Below are positions 1 to 8,110 of a stretch of 12,615 nucleotides of DNA, in pieces. The DNA is from JBHGBM01 sp041946965 (GTDB lineage: Bacteria; Acidobacteriota; Terriglobia; Bryobacterales; Bryobacteraceae): positions 1-12,615 of the forward strand of contig JBHGBM010000116.1 in the NCBI GenBank assembly GCA_041946965.1, in the 5' to 3' direction. Each line of letters starts with the position of its first letter. Position 1 is the first letter of the stretch. Both the position numbers and the translations under genes were made by a program. The notes under the pieces were generated by a model, which had not been told where the DNA came from, made no database searches, and saw nothing but the letters and a program-made list of their open reading frames with translations.

Positions 1-58
1 TCGGCTTAACTCAGCCCGGCTGTACGTGACGCTTGACAGAGTCGCCCCATACTAGAAC

Positions 59-65
59 AGGAGGG
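59..65 (+). promoter_or_regulatory. Ribosome binding site of aqpZ
   Basis: AGGAGGG lies three bases before the ATG at 69 and supports that start over the in-frame TTG at 33. The spacing is short but the match to the anti-Shine-Dalgarno sequence is strong. Confidence 0.7.
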
Positions 66-68
66 TTT

Positions 69-779
69 ATGCCGTTAAGCAGAAGAGCGTTGGCAGAGCT
101 GATTGGAACGTTCTGGCTCGTGTTTGGCGGGTGCGGCAGCGCCGTGCTGTCTGCCGCCTTCCCCGGTCTCGGAATCGGATTGTTGGGCGTGGCCCTGGCC
201 TTCGGATTGACGGTGTTGACCATGGCCTACGCTATCGGCCATATCTCGGGCTGTCACCTGAATCCGGCGGTTTCCGTCGGCCTCGCCGTGGGCAGGCGCT
301 TCCCGTTTTCGGAACTGTGGGCTTACGTGGCCGCCCAGGTCGTGGGCGGAATCGCCGCGGCGGGCGTGCTGTATATCATCGCCTCCGGCAAAGCGGGCTT
401 CGACCTTGCGGCCGGCTTCGCCGCCAACGGCTACGCGGCGCACTCTCCCGGCGGGTACTCGCTGGCCGCGTGCCTGGTAGCCGAAATCGTGCTCACGTTC
501 ATGTTCCTCGTGATCATTCTCGGCTCCACCGACCGGCGGGCGCCGCAGGGCTTCGCGCCCATCCCCATCGGTCTGGGTCTTACCCTGATCCATCTCATCG
601 GCATCCCGGTGACGAACCTCTCGGTGAACCCGGCGCGCAGCACGGGACCGGCCGTGTTCGTGGGCGGATGGGCCATCGAGCAACTCTGGCTGTTCTGGCT
701 GGCGCCGCTGGTGGGAGCCGCGCTGGCCGGCATCGTGTACCCCGCCGTGGCGGGCGGAGAGAAAGCTGCGGACAAGTAA
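69..779 (+). CDS. aqpZ: Aquaporin Z (MIP family water channel)
   Basis: This 236-residue protein is an inner-membrane water channel of the major intrinsic protein family. It has six hydrophobic segments and the two pore half-helices, NPA at residues 65-67 (HLNPAVSV) and NPAR at 187-190 (SVNPARST). Length and sequence (ALAFGLTVLTMAYAIGHISG, LTLIHLIGIPVTN) match E. coli AqpZ closely. By alignment from memory, the aromatic/arginine selectivity filter is F45, H175, L184 and R190; the third position is Thr in E. coli AqpZ, so Leu is a notable difference. I chose the ATG at 69 because AGGAGGG (59-65) lies just upstream and the N-terminus then matches AqpZ; an in-frame upstream start at 33 only adds unlike residues. 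The DUF481 gene follows after 15 bp, so the two are probably co-transcribed. Family assignment is very secure; water versus glycerol selectivity is inferred. Confidence 0.96.
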   Translation: MPLSRRALAELIGTFWLVFGGCGSAVLSAAFPGLGIGLLGVALAFGLTVLTMAYAIGHISGCHLNPAVSVGLAVGRRFPFSELWAYVAAQVVGGIAAAGVLYIIASGKAGFDLAAGFAANGYAAHSPGGYSLAACLVAEIVLTFMFLVIILGSTDRRAPQGFAPIPIGLGLTLIHLIGIPVTNLSVNPARSTGPAVFVGGWAIEQLWLFWLAPLVGAALAGIVYPAVAGGEKAADK

Positions 780-784
780 GGAAA

Positions 785-788
785 GGAG
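785..788 (+). promoter_or_regulatory. Ribosome binding site deciding the GTG start of the DUF481 gene
   Basis: GGAG within AAAGGAGC precedes the GTG at 795 by six bases. No ATG lies near in this frame, so this site fixes the non-ATG start. Confidence 0.6.
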
Positions 789-794
789 CGCGCG

Positions 795-1838
795 GTGGCG
801 AGATTACGGGCTCTCACGGCGCTGGGGGTGCTGTTTTCCGGCGCCGCTGCCGCCGATCAGATCGTCATGAAGAACGGCGATCGCGTCAGCGGCAGCATCA
901 TCAAGCAGGATGGCAAGACCATCACCATCAAATCGGCTAGCTTCGGTGTGGTGACCGCCCCTTGGGACCAGGTGGCGTCGGTTTCCTCCGAACAGCCGGT
1001 ACATGTAGTCCTCAAGGACGGCAAGTCCCTGGAGGGCACGCTGGCCACCACGGGCGGGAACGTGGAGGTCGCGACCAGGGAGGCCAAGGTGGAGGTCAAA
1101 CCCGAGGAGATCGCCACGCTGCGCAACTCCGACGAGCAAAGGTCGTACGAGCGGCTGCTCGAGCCGGGTCTGTTCCAGCTTTGGTCCGGCAGCGCCAGCC
1201 TGGGTTGGGCCGGAACCAACGGCAACGCCAAGACCCTGACGTTCACCACCGGCGCCAACGCCGCCCGCGTAACCAACACGGACAAGATCGCGCTCTACTT
1301 CAACCTGATCAAAGCCTCCGCTTTGATCGCCGGCACCACGGCGGCCACCGCGCAAGCCGCGCGGGGCGGCGTGGGCTATTACCGCAACGCCAACCCGCGC
1401 ATGTTCGTGAACGCCTTCAACGACTACGAATACGACCGGTTCCAGAACCTCGACCTGCGCGCCGTGTTCGGTGGCGGCTTCGGCTTCCACGCCGTCAAGA
1501 ACGAGCGCAGCATGCTGGATATTCTCGGCGGCGCGGCCTACAATCACTCCAGCTTCAGCACTCTGACGCGAAACGCGGCCGAGGCTTTCTGGGGCGACGA
1601 ATACACGTTCAAGCTGAGCGGCCTGACCTCGCTCGTCCAGAGCTTCCGTATGTTCAACAACCTGTCGGACGCCGGCGAGTACCGCGTGAACTTCGACGTA
1701 AGCCTCGCCACCAAACTGGCGAGCCGGATTACCTGGAACCTGGCGCTCAGCGACCGCTACCTGAGCAACCCCGTTCCCGGCCGCAAGACCAACGACTGGC
1801 TCTACACCACCGGGATCGGCATCACCTTCGGCCGCTAG
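795..1838 (+). CDS. DUF481 family outer-membrane beta-barrel protein
   Basis: The 347-residue product resembles the DUF481 (YdiY-like, 'salt-induced outer membrane protein') family. Residues 1-20 look like a signal peptide ending in AAAADQ. Residues 21-115 hold two short repeats of the form KNGDRVSGSI..GKTITI and KDGKSLEGTL..GNVEV, small beta modules common ahead of such barrels. From about residue 130 the sequence becomes amphipathic beta strands beginning LWSGSASLGWAGTNGNA, the typical DUF481 opening, and continues to GIGITFGR. The end is unusual: outer-membrane barrels normally finish on an aromatic residue, while here Gly-Arg follow the Phe. The start is GTG at 795, chosen because GGAG (785-788) is six bases upstream and the signal peptide follows directly. 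It sits 15 bp after aqpZ. Family assignment is good; the cellular function is unknown, and a link with osmotic response through aqpZ is only suggestive. Confidence 0.85.
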   Translation: MARLRALTALGVLFSGAAAADQIVMKNGDRVSGSIIKQDGKTITIKSASFGVVTAPWDQVASVSSEQPVHVVLKDGKSLEGTLATTGGNVEVATREAKVEVKPEEIATLRNSDEQRSYERLLEPGLFQLWSGSASLGWAGTNGNAKTLTFTTGANAARVTNTDKIALYFNLIKASALIAGTTAATAQAARGGVGYYRNANPRMFVNAFNDYEYDRFQNLDLRAVFGGGFGFHAVKNERSMLDILGGAAYNHSSFSTLTRNAAEAFWGDEYTFKLSGLTSLVQSFRMFNNLSDAGEYRVNFDVSLATKLASRITWNLALSDRYLSNPVPGRKTNDWLYTTGIGITFGR

Positions 1839-3927
1839 CGGCCAGCGCCGCCCTCACGCGCTCCGGCGTCATCGGCAACTGCATCAGCCGCGCTCCGGCG
1901 CCGTCGTAGATCGCATTGGCGATCACCGCCCCCATGGTGACGATGGGCGGCTCCCCGCAGCCGGAAGCGGGCGTCTGCGGATTGTCGATCAGCACCGCCT
2001 CGATGCGCGGCAGCCATGAGAAACGCGGAATCTGATAGGTGTCGAAGTTCCGCTCCAGCACCTGCCCGTCCTTGAAGCGCACCTCTTCGGCCAGCGCGTA
2101 ACCCAGCCCCATGGTGATGCTGCCCTCGATCTGCTGGCGCGAGCCGTCGGGACTCACCACCACGCCCTGGTCCTGAGCGCACACCACGCGCTTCACCCGC
2201 ACCCGGCCGGTGGTCTTGTCCACCGCGACCTCGGCCATGGTGGCCACGTAAGTCCCCAGGTAGATGGCGCAGGCCACCCCCACGCCGCGGCCGCTCGGCG
2301 CGCGCGCCGGTTTCCAGCCGAACTGCTTGGCCGCGGCCTCAAGCACGCGCCGCATGCGCGCGTCCGCGAGGTTGCTCAGCCGGAACTCCAACGGGTCCAG
2401 GCCCGCCTTCGCCGCCATGATGTCGATCTGCGATTCGCGCGCGAACGTGTTGGTGTTGACCGCGGGCGCGCGCCACGGGCCGGTGGCGAAGGGATGCAGC
2501 CCCGCCTGCCCTCCCCCGCCCCATCCGCCCGCCGAGACCGTGCGCTGGTGCGGTACGTCGTAGAACTGCCGCGCCTCGCGGTCGCCCGCGCAATACACCT
2601 TGTAGTCCCACAGGACGATCCTGCCTTCACGCGACAGGCCGGAACGGATCTGCACCACCGCGGCCGGACGGAAGGTGTCATAGAAGAACTCTTCGTCGCG
2701 TTCCCATACCACCTGTACCGGCCGCTTCACGATCCGGGCCAGGCGCGCCGCCTCGATCGCCTGCCGCGAGGCGCTCTTGCCGCCGAATCCGCCGCCTACG
2801 TAGGGCACGATCACGCGTACATCCTGCGGCGCGAACCCCAGCGCCTGCGCCACCCCCTGCTTCAGCGGAAAGGGCGTCTGGGTGGAGGCCCACACGGTGG
2901 CCTTGCCATCCTTGACTTCCGCCGTGGCCGAGTGCGTCTCCATGCTGGCGTGCGCCACGTAGCTGTTCAGATACTCGTGCTCGAACGTGGACGCCGCCAG
3001 CTTTTCCCCTTCGGCCAGCATGCCGCTCTCCCCCACCACCTGTCCGGCCGGTGCGTGCTTCACCAGGTGCGCGAAGATGCTCTGGTGATCCGGACCAGGC
3101 TCCGGCGGCGCGAACTGCGCCTTCACCATGGCGAGAGCTTCGCCGGCCGCGTCGCGCCGTTCGTGCAACACGGCCACCAGGTCGCCGTCCCTCACTATCA
3201 TGGCCCCGGCTCTCTCCGCCGCTGCGGTGTCCGCCGCCTGGAGCGCGGCGCCGTGCGCCGGCGGCCGGAGAAGCCGCGCGTGCAGCATGCCGGGCAGCAG
3301 GATATCGCCCGCGTACCGCGCTCCGCCGGTCACCTTTTCAAGCGCGTCCTTGCGGCGCGGCGATTGCCCCACCACGCGATACGCGCTCACGGCTTTCACC
3401 GGCGCCTTCTCCATCCGGCGTTCGATGCGCTTGCCCGCGACTAATTCGGCGTAGCTGATGCGTTTCTCCGAAACCGGATCCACCACCACCCCGCGATCGA
3501 CGCGCAGATTGGCCGCCGACGCCCCCAGGCGCTCGGCGGCCATCGCCACCAGCACCGCGCGGGCCTCCGCGGCCGCCCCGCGCAGCACCGGGCCGAACTG
3601 CCTGATCGACAGCGAACCGAACGTTCCCATGTCCCACGGACACAGGTCCGTATCGCCCATCACGGTGTCCACCGAATCGAGCGGCAGGTCCAGTTCCTCC
3701 GCCATGATCTGCGCCAGCGCCGTCTTCGAGCCCTGCCCCAGCTCGACTTTTCCGGTGAAACATGTCGCGCGCCCGTCCGCGCCGATGCGCAGGTAGGCAT
3801 TGAAATCGCTCGGATAACCCGGCCTGCCCGGCAGCCTCCCGGGCTCCTGGGCCTCGGCGGGGAACATGATGAACAGGCCGGGGCCGGCCAGCGCCAGAAA
3901 ATCCCGCCTTCCTATCGCAGAGTTCAT
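1822..3927 (-). CDS. iorB: Molybdopterin-binding large subunit of an isoquinoline 1-oxidoreductase/aldehyde dehydrogenase-type hydroxylase
   Basis: This 701-residue protein belongs to the xanthine oxidase superfamily, IorB branch, and would hydroxylate an N-heterocycle or oxidise an aldehyde at a molybdenum cofactor. A Tat signal is visible: twin arginine R7-R8 in GRRDFLALAG, then a hydrophobic stretch and AEAQ near residue 27. A cofactor-binding segment with VELGQGSKTA (61-70) lies at the N-terminus, before the a/b hammerhead domain (about 187-275); xanthine dehydrogenases carry it near the C-terminus, and this rearranged order is typical of IorB. Further motifs are GGGFGGKS (378-385), GPWRAP (483-488) and GCGEPP (656-661), whose E659 matches the catalytic glutamate. 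The start is ATG at 3927, overlapping the small-subunit stop (ATGA), so translation is probably coupled. No FAD subunit or cytochrome c gene is adjacent. Its last 17 bases overlap the convergent DUF481 gene. The substrate cannot be told from sequence. Confidence 0.88.
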   Translation of the reverse strand: MNSAIGRRDFLALAGPGLFIMFPAEAQEPGRLPGRPGYPSDFNAYLRIGADGRATCFTGKVELGQGSKTALAQIMAEELDLPLDSVDTVMGDTDLCPWDMGTFGSLSIRQFGPVLRGAAAEARAVLVAMAAERLGASAANLRVDRGVVVDPVSEKRISYAELVAGKRIERRMEKAPVKAVSAYRVVGQSPRRKDALEKVTGGARYAGDILLPGMLHARLLRPPAHGAALQAADTAAAERAGAMIVRDGDLVAVLHERRDAAGEALAMVKAQFAPPEPGPDHQSIFAHLVKHAPAGQVVGESGMLAEGEKLAASTFEHEYLNSYVAHASMETHSATAEVKDGKATVWASTQTPFPLKQGVAQALGFAPQDVRVIVPYVGGGFGGKSASRQAIEAARLARIVKRPVQVVWERDEEFFYDTFRPAAVVQIRSGLSREGRIVLWDYKVYCAGDREARQFYDVPHQRTVSAGGWGGGGQAGLHPFATGPWRAPAVNTNTFARESQIDIMAAKAGLDPLEFRLSNLADARMRRVLEAAAKQFGWKPARAPSGRGVGVACAIYLGTYVATMAEVAVDKTTGRVRVKRVVCAQDQGVVVSPDGSRQQIEGSITMGLGYALAEEVRFKDGQVLERNFDTYQIPRFSWLPRIEAVLIDNPQTPASGCGEPPIVTMGAVIANAIYDGAGARLMQLPMTPERVRAALAASGRR

Positions 3928-4403
3928 CGCCTGCCTCCCTTCATCGCCCTGGCCGCATCTTCGATGGCCTCGATGATGCGCGTGTGCGAGCCGCAGCGGC
4001 AGAGGTTGTCGTCCATGTGCCGGACGATTTCCTCGCGCGTCGGCTGCGGCGTCTTCATCAGCAGCGCGTAAGCGCTCAGGATCATGCCCGGCGTGCAAAA
4101 CCCGCACTGGAACGCGTGGTGCTCGAGAAACGCCTGCTGGATGGGATGCAGCCTCGCGCCTTCGCTCAGGCCCTCCACTGTGAGCACCCGCTTGCCGGCC
4201 ACGTCCTTGAGCGGCACCGCGCAGGACCGCGCCGCCTCGCCGTCCACCAGAACGGTGCACGCGCCGCACATGCCGGCGCCGCAGCCGTACTTCACTCCCG
4301 TAAGCTTGAGATCGTAGCGCAGCACCCACAGCAGCATGCGCCCGCTATCGCCGGTCACGCGCACCGGCTTCCCGTTGAGCGTGAAGGAAACCGCAGCCTG
4401 CAT
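3924..4403 (-). CDS. iorA: [2Fe-2S] small subunit of the molybdenum hydroxylase (IorA-like)
   Basis: The 159-residue protein carries the two iron-sulfur clusters that take electrons from the molybdenum site of the large subunit. Residues 1-75 form a plant-type ferredoxin domain with C41, C46, C49 and C61 (GCGAGMCGACTV). Residues 76-159 form the [2Fe-2S]-binding helical domain with C100, C103, C135 and C137 (QCGFCTPGM and NLCRCGSH). All eight ligands are present and the length is normal. It has no signal peptide, so it would have to be exported folded together with the Tat-bearing large subunit, as is known for such pairs. The start ATG at 4401-4403 is preceded by GGGGAGG (4411-4417 on this strand), seven bases away. 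It is the first gene of a two-gene operon, divergent from the TonB-dependent receptor. Confidence 0.93.
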   Translation of the reverse strand: MQAAVSFTLNGKPVRVTGDSGRMLLWVLRYDLKLTGVKYGCGAGMCGACTVLVDGEAARSCAVPLKDVAGKRVLTVEGLSEGARLHPIQQAFLEHHAFQCGFCTPGMILSAYALLMKTPQPTREEIVRHMDDNLCRCGSHTRIIEAIEDAARAMKGGRR

Positions 4404-4410
4404 GGATCCG

Positions 4411-4417
4411 CCTCCCC
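4411..4417 (-). promoter_or_regulatory. Ribosome binding site of iorA
   Basis: Read on the minus strand this is GGGGAGG, seven bases before the ATG at 4403. It is a strong match at ideal spacing. Confidence 0.65.
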
Positions 4418-4520
4418 GTCGGGGTAACTTATCAAACCGCGGCGGCCGCGTCTACCCCGGAAGGAGTAACGCCCCGGGGAATTCGCCGGGAGCGCCGCGT
4501 TTCATACCCGAATACCCTTA

Positions 4521-4550
4521 TTGCGGTCCCGGGGCGCTGTTGAATAGAAT
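4521..4550 (+). promoter_or_regulatory. Candidate promoter for the TonB-dependent receptor gene
   Basis: A -35 element TTGCGG (4521-4526; 3 of 6 consensus) is separated by 18 bases from a -10 element TAGAAT (4545-4550; 5 of 6). Transcription would start near 4557, about 20 bases before the GTG at 4578 and just ahead of its Shine-Dalgarno sequence. One arm of the CCCGGGG inverted repeat lies between the two elements, where a bound protein would interfere with RNA polymerase. Confidence 0.4.
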
Positions 4551-4564
4551 CAAAGTCCAGCTTC

Positions 4565-4570
4565 GGGAGA
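4565..4570 (+). promoter_or_regulatory. Ribosome binding site deciding the GTG start of the receptor
   Basis: GGGAGA is seven bases before the GTG at 4578. The in-frame ATG at 4593 has no comparable site, so GTG is preferred. Confidence 0.55.
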
Positions 4571-4577
4571 TTCTACC

Positions 4578-7500
4578 GTGACACAAGAAACCATGATCCG
4601 CACGGCCTTTGCCATGGCCGCGCTTTGGTGCGGCGGCGTTTGCCCCGCACAGGAATCGCGCGGCTCGATCCTCGGCCGCGTGATGGACTCCAGTGGGGCC
4701 GTGGTGCTGGGTGCGCGTGTTCACGCCTTGAACGTGGCCACGAATACGAGCGCCTCGTCGGTCACCAACCACGAAGGAAACTACGAGATCCCCTACCTGC
4801 TCCCCGGCATCTACACCGTCTCGACGGAAATGTCCGGCTTTAAGCGCGCCGTGCGGGAGAACATCGAGCTGCGCGTGAACGACCGCCTGACCCTGGATTT
4901 CAATCTCGAACTCGGCGAGGTCGCCGAATCGGTGGTGGTCACGGCCGAAAGTCCGCTGCTGGAATCGGCGACCGCTTCCATCGGCACCACCGTGGATTCC
5001 CGCCGGGTGACCGAATTGCCCATCGCCGGCGGCAATGTTCTGCACCTGTCCCGGCTGTCCTCGGGCATCAACCTGACCAGCGGGCACAGTCCCGGCAATC
5101 CCGCCCAGGACCTGGGTTCCGGAATGATCTCGGTGAGCGGCACCCGCTCGGGCAGCAGCGAGGTGATGATGGACGGAGTCACCAACATGTTTCGCAGGGA
5201 CTCGTCCTACGGTTCGCCTCCCTCCGACCTGGTGCAGGAGTTCAAAATTCAAACCGTGACCTTCGACGCCACCCTCGGCCATGCCACCGGCGCGGTCGTC
5301 AACGTCAGCACCAAGACCGGCACCAACCAGTACCACGGCACCGCCTACTACGTCGATTCGCGCGTGCGCGCCATCCCGTGGTTTTCCAACCGCTGGCTGT
5401 GGGACCCGGCCACCGGCCCGGTGACGCCGGAGAAGCGCACGGAAGCCTTTCCGGGGTGGAAATACCTGCGGTGGGGATCCACGGCTTCCGGCCCCGTGGT
5501 GCTGCCGAAGATCTACGACGGTCACGACCGCACCTTCTGGAGCTTCGGCTACGAAGGCATGCACGTGGAACGGCCGGGCTCGCAAACCGGCACCATGCCT
5601 ACCTTGGCCGAGCGGCGGGGCGATTTCTCCGCGCTGCTGCCCCTGGGTACGCGGTACCAGATCTACGATCCGTTGACTACGGTCCCCGCGCCCAACAACC
5701 GCTTCAGCCGGCAGCCGCTTCCGGGCAACCTGGTTCCCTCCAGCCGTCTCAACCCGGTCGCCCTGAAGATTTTGCCGTTCTGGCCGGAACCGAACCGGGC
5801 AGGCACCGCCGACGGGCGCAACAACTACTTCAATCCTCAGAACCGCGTCTGGGACTGGCGTTCGCTGATGGGCCGCGTGGACCAGAACTTCAACGAGAAG
5901 CACCGCGCCTTCTTCCGGATCAGCAACAGCCAGATGGACGACCTCACCCAGAACATCCGCACGCCGGCCATCGGCAACACGCAGGATCGAACCGGCTACC
6001 GGCTGGCCCTGGATGACGTCTACGTATTTCGTCCGGACCTGCTCCTCAACGTACGCTACGGAATTTCCTCGCAGCGCCAGATCACCGGCCGGCTCAGCCA
6101 GGGTTTCGACCTGCTCTCCCTCGGCTTGCCGCAAAGCCTGGTGAGCGAGATCAAATCGAAGAACAACCCCGCCGGCCTCGCCTTCCCGCAGGTTCAGGTG
6201 GACGGAAGCGCGTTCACGCAACTGGGAGCCAACGGAGGCCAGGCCTGGAGGACCGCGTACCAGACCGCGGGCGCCACCTTGACCCGCCTGGCGGGGAATC
6301 ACAGCATGCGCATCGGCGGCGAGTTCCGCTTGCAGCGGGAGTCGCAATACGACTACGGCAACGTCGCGCCACAACTGGTGTTCGCGCAGACCTGGACCCG
6401 CGGCCCGCTGGATAACTCCACCGCCGCTCCCATCGGCCAGGGGCTCGCTTCGTTCATGATGGGGCTCCCCACCGGCGGACGGATTAATAACAACGCATCG
6501 CGGGCCGAACAGTCCACCTTCACGGCGCTGTTCTTTCAGGACGACTGGAAGGTGACGCGGAATCTCACGCTGAACCTGGGGATCCGCTACGAATACGAAG
6601 GGCCTCCGACGGAGCGCTACAACCGCACCATCCGGACCTTCGACTTCCAGGCCGTGAGCCCGATTCAGGCGCAGGCGGCGGCCAACTACGCGCGCTCCCC
6701 CATTCCGGAAGTGCCGCTTTCCGCCTTCAGCGCCAAGGGCGGGCTGTTGTTCGCCGGCGTCGGCGGCCAGCCGCGTGCCCTGTGGGAGGCGGACAAGAAC
6801 AACTTCGCGCCGCGCGTCGGGCTGGCCTGGCAGCTCGCGTCCAAGACGGTGCTGCGCGCCGGCTACGGCATCTTCTACGACACCATGGGAATCGACCGGC
6901 AGCACGTCACCCAGGCGGGCTTCGACCAGCCCACCAACCTCATCGTCAGCCTGGATAACGGCCAGACTTACATCGCGAACTTGTCAAACCCGTTCCCCAA
7001 CGGCATCGAGGTGCCGCTGGGCGCGGCTGGGGGCCTGTCCACGTTTTTGGGCCGCGACGTGTCGTTCTTCAATGAGAGCCCGCGGAACGCCTACATGCAG
7101 CGATGGTCGTTTTCCATCCAGCGCCAATTGCCGTTCCGCACCGTGATCGACGCCTCGTACGTGGGGAACCGGGGCGCCAAGATCGACGTGGAACGGGAAC
7201 TCAACCCCGTGCCGCGCCAGTATCTCTCCACGTTGTCGGTCCGCAACCAGCCGGTCATCGACTTCTTGAGCGCGCAGGTGACCAACCCGTTCTTTGGCAT
7301 CCGCCAGTTCGAAGGCTCGGGGCTCGGCAACCAGCGCACCACGCGCGCGCAACTGCTGCGGGAACGCCCGCAGTTCCAGAGCATCGCCGCGACCTTTCCC
7401 GCCGGCTGGTCCTATTACCACTCGCTGCAAATCTCGGCCGAGAAACGCATGAGCGCCGGCTTCACCTTCCAGTCGAGCTGGACATGGTCCAAGTTTATGG

Positions 7501-8099
7501 AGGCGATCGGTTATCTGAACGACACGGATCCCTATCTGGAGAAGGTTGTCTCTCCCGAGGATTTCCCCCACCGGCTTACCGTCAGCGCAATTTGGGAAAT
7601 GCCCATTGGCCGCGGCAAGCCGCTGCTGGGCGGAGCCTCGGGCTTCTGGAATCTTCTGGCCGGCGGCTGGCAGCTTCAGGGCATGTTTGAAGGGCAGAGC
7701 GGCGACGCCCTGGGCTTCGGCAATGCGATCTTCAACGGCGACCTGCACAAGATCGTCCTGCCGCTCGGCCAGCGCAGCGCCGAACGCTGGTTCAACACGG
7801 AGGCGGGCTTCGACCGCGATACGCGCAACCAGCTCGCCAGCAACATCCGCACGTTCCCTTCGCGCTTCAGCGGGATCCGCGCGGACGGCATCAACAACTT
7901 CGATATGTCGTTGTTTAAGACTTTTCGTATCAAGGAAGGTCTGCGCGCCCAGTTCCGCTTCGAGACTTATAACACCCTCAACCATGTGCAGTTCGACGTT
8001 CCGGACACCGATCCGTTGAGCAGCGCCTTCGGGGCGGTTACCGCGGAGAAAGGACACGGGCAGCGCCAACTGAACCTGTCGCTCAAGCTGCTGTTCTAG
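4578..8099 (+). CDS. TonB-dependent receptor with N-terminal carboxypeptidase-regulatory-like domain
   Basis: This 1173-residue outer-membrane protein is a large TonB-dependent transporter of the type greatly expanded in Acidobacteriota. Residues 1-25 form a signal peptide ending CPAQ. Residues 27-110 are a carboxypeptidase-regulatory-like beta-sandwich (GSILGRVMDSSGAVVLGARV, then NHEGNYEIPYLLPGIYTV and a SGFK strand). A plug domain follows at about 115-260 (VVVTAESPLLE, then a segment starting LPIAGGNVLHLSRL). The remainder is a long beta-barrel with many aromatic strand ends, finishing LNLSLKLLF; the terminal Phe fits the BAM recognition signal. No classical TonB box stands out. The start is GTG with a good Shine-Dalgarno site. 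The substrate is not evident; members of this group are often linked to uptake of large organic molecules. It is divergent from iorAB and followed by an intron remnant. Confidence 0.92.
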   Translation: MTQETMIRTAFAMAALWCGGVCPAQESRGSILGRVMDSSGAVVLGARVHALNVATNTSASSVTNHEGNYEIPYLLPGIYTVSTEMSGFKRAVRENIELRVNDRLTLDFNLELGEVAESVVVTAESPLLESATASIGTTVDSRRVTELPIAGGNVLHLSRLSSGINLTSGHSPGNPAQDLGSGMISVSGTRSGSSEVMMDGVTNMFRRDSSYGSPPSDLVQEFKIQTVTFDATLGHATGAVVNVSTKTGTNQYHGTAYYVDSRVRAIPWFSNRWLWDPATGPVTPEKRTEAFPGWKYLRWGSTASGPVVLPKIYDGHDRTFWSFGYEGMHVERPGSQTGTMPTLAERRGDFSALLPLGTRYQIYDPLTTVPAPNNRFSRQPLPGNLVPSSRLNPVALKILPFWPEPNRAGTADGRNNYFNPQNRVWDWRSLMGRVDQNFNEKHRAFFRISNSQMDDLTQNIRTPAIGNTQDRTGYRLALDDVYVFRPDLLLNVRYGISSQRQITGRLSQGFDLLSLGLPQSLVSEIKSKNNPAGLAFPQVQVDGSAFTQLGANGGQAWRTAYQTAGATLTRLAGNHSMRIGGEFRLQRESQYDYGNVAPQLVFAQTWTRGPLDNSTAAPIGQGLASFMMGLPTGGRINNNASRAEQSTFTALFFQDDWKVTRNLTLNLGIRYEYEGPPTERYNRTIRTFDFQAVSPIQAQAAANYARSPIPEVPLSAFSAKGGLLFAGVGGQPRALWEADKNNFAPRVGLAWQLASKTVLRAGYGIFYDTMGIDRQHVTQAGFDQPTNLIVSLDNGQTYIANLSNPFPNGIEVPLGAAGGLSTFLGRDVSFFNESPRNAYMQRWSFSIQRQLPFRTVIDASYVGNRGAKIDVERELNPVPRQYLSTLSVRNQPVIDFLSAQVTNPFFGIRQFEGSGLGNQRTTRAQLLRERPQFQSIAATFPAGWSYYHSLQISAEKRMSAGFTFQSSWTWSKFMEAIGYLNDTDPYLEKVVSPEDFPHRLTVSAIWEMPIGRGKPLLGGASGFWNLLAGGWQLQGMFEGQSGDALGFGNAIFNGDLHKIVLPLGQRSAERWFNTEAGFDRDTRNQLASNIRTFPSRFSGIRADGINNFDMSLFKTFRIKEGLRAQFRFETYNTLNHVQFDVPDTDPLSSAFGAVTAEKGHGQRQLNLSLKLLF

Positions 8100-8110
8100 C
8101 CATTGCGACT

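Larger units (their letters stand above)
4404..4577. promoter_or_regulatory. Divergent intergenic region between iorAB and the TonB-dependent receptor, with inverted repeats
   Basis: This 174 bp gap must hold the start signals of both divergent units. Two inverted repeats are visible: CGCCCCGGG (4470-4478) with CCCGGGGCG (4528-4536), each arm containing a near-palindromic CCCGGGG core; and CGGGGTA (4420-4426) with TACCCCG (4453-4459). They could be operator half-sites or simply GC-rich structure. I found a plausible plus-strand promoter but no convincing minus-strand one. No small gene is visible. Confidence 0.35.

Noticed and set aside
33..55. Perfect TTGACA -35 hexamer upstream of aqpZ
   Set aside because: The -10-like TACTAG is only 11 bases away and the sequence at proper spacing (56-61) is AACAGG, so I could not support a promoter; the true one may be elsewhere in or before the window.
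3928..4329. Upstream in-frame extension of the molybdenum hydroxylase large subunit
   Set aside because: The extension overlaps the Fe-S subunit in another frame and is low-complexity Arg/Gly/Ala; the Tat signal begins at the ATG of 3927, which overlaps the preceding stop.
4428..4456. Possible minus-strand -10 (GATAAG) for iorAB
   Set aside because: The -35 position 17 bases upstream reads GGTAGA, which matches consensus poorly, so no promoter was called.
4518..6905. Very long open frame (795 codons) on the minus strand inside the receptor gene
   Set aside because: It is antisense to a clear TonB-dependent receptor, is rich in Arg/Gly/His/Ala with no domain or signal, and is explained by the GC-rich codon pattern of the sense gene.
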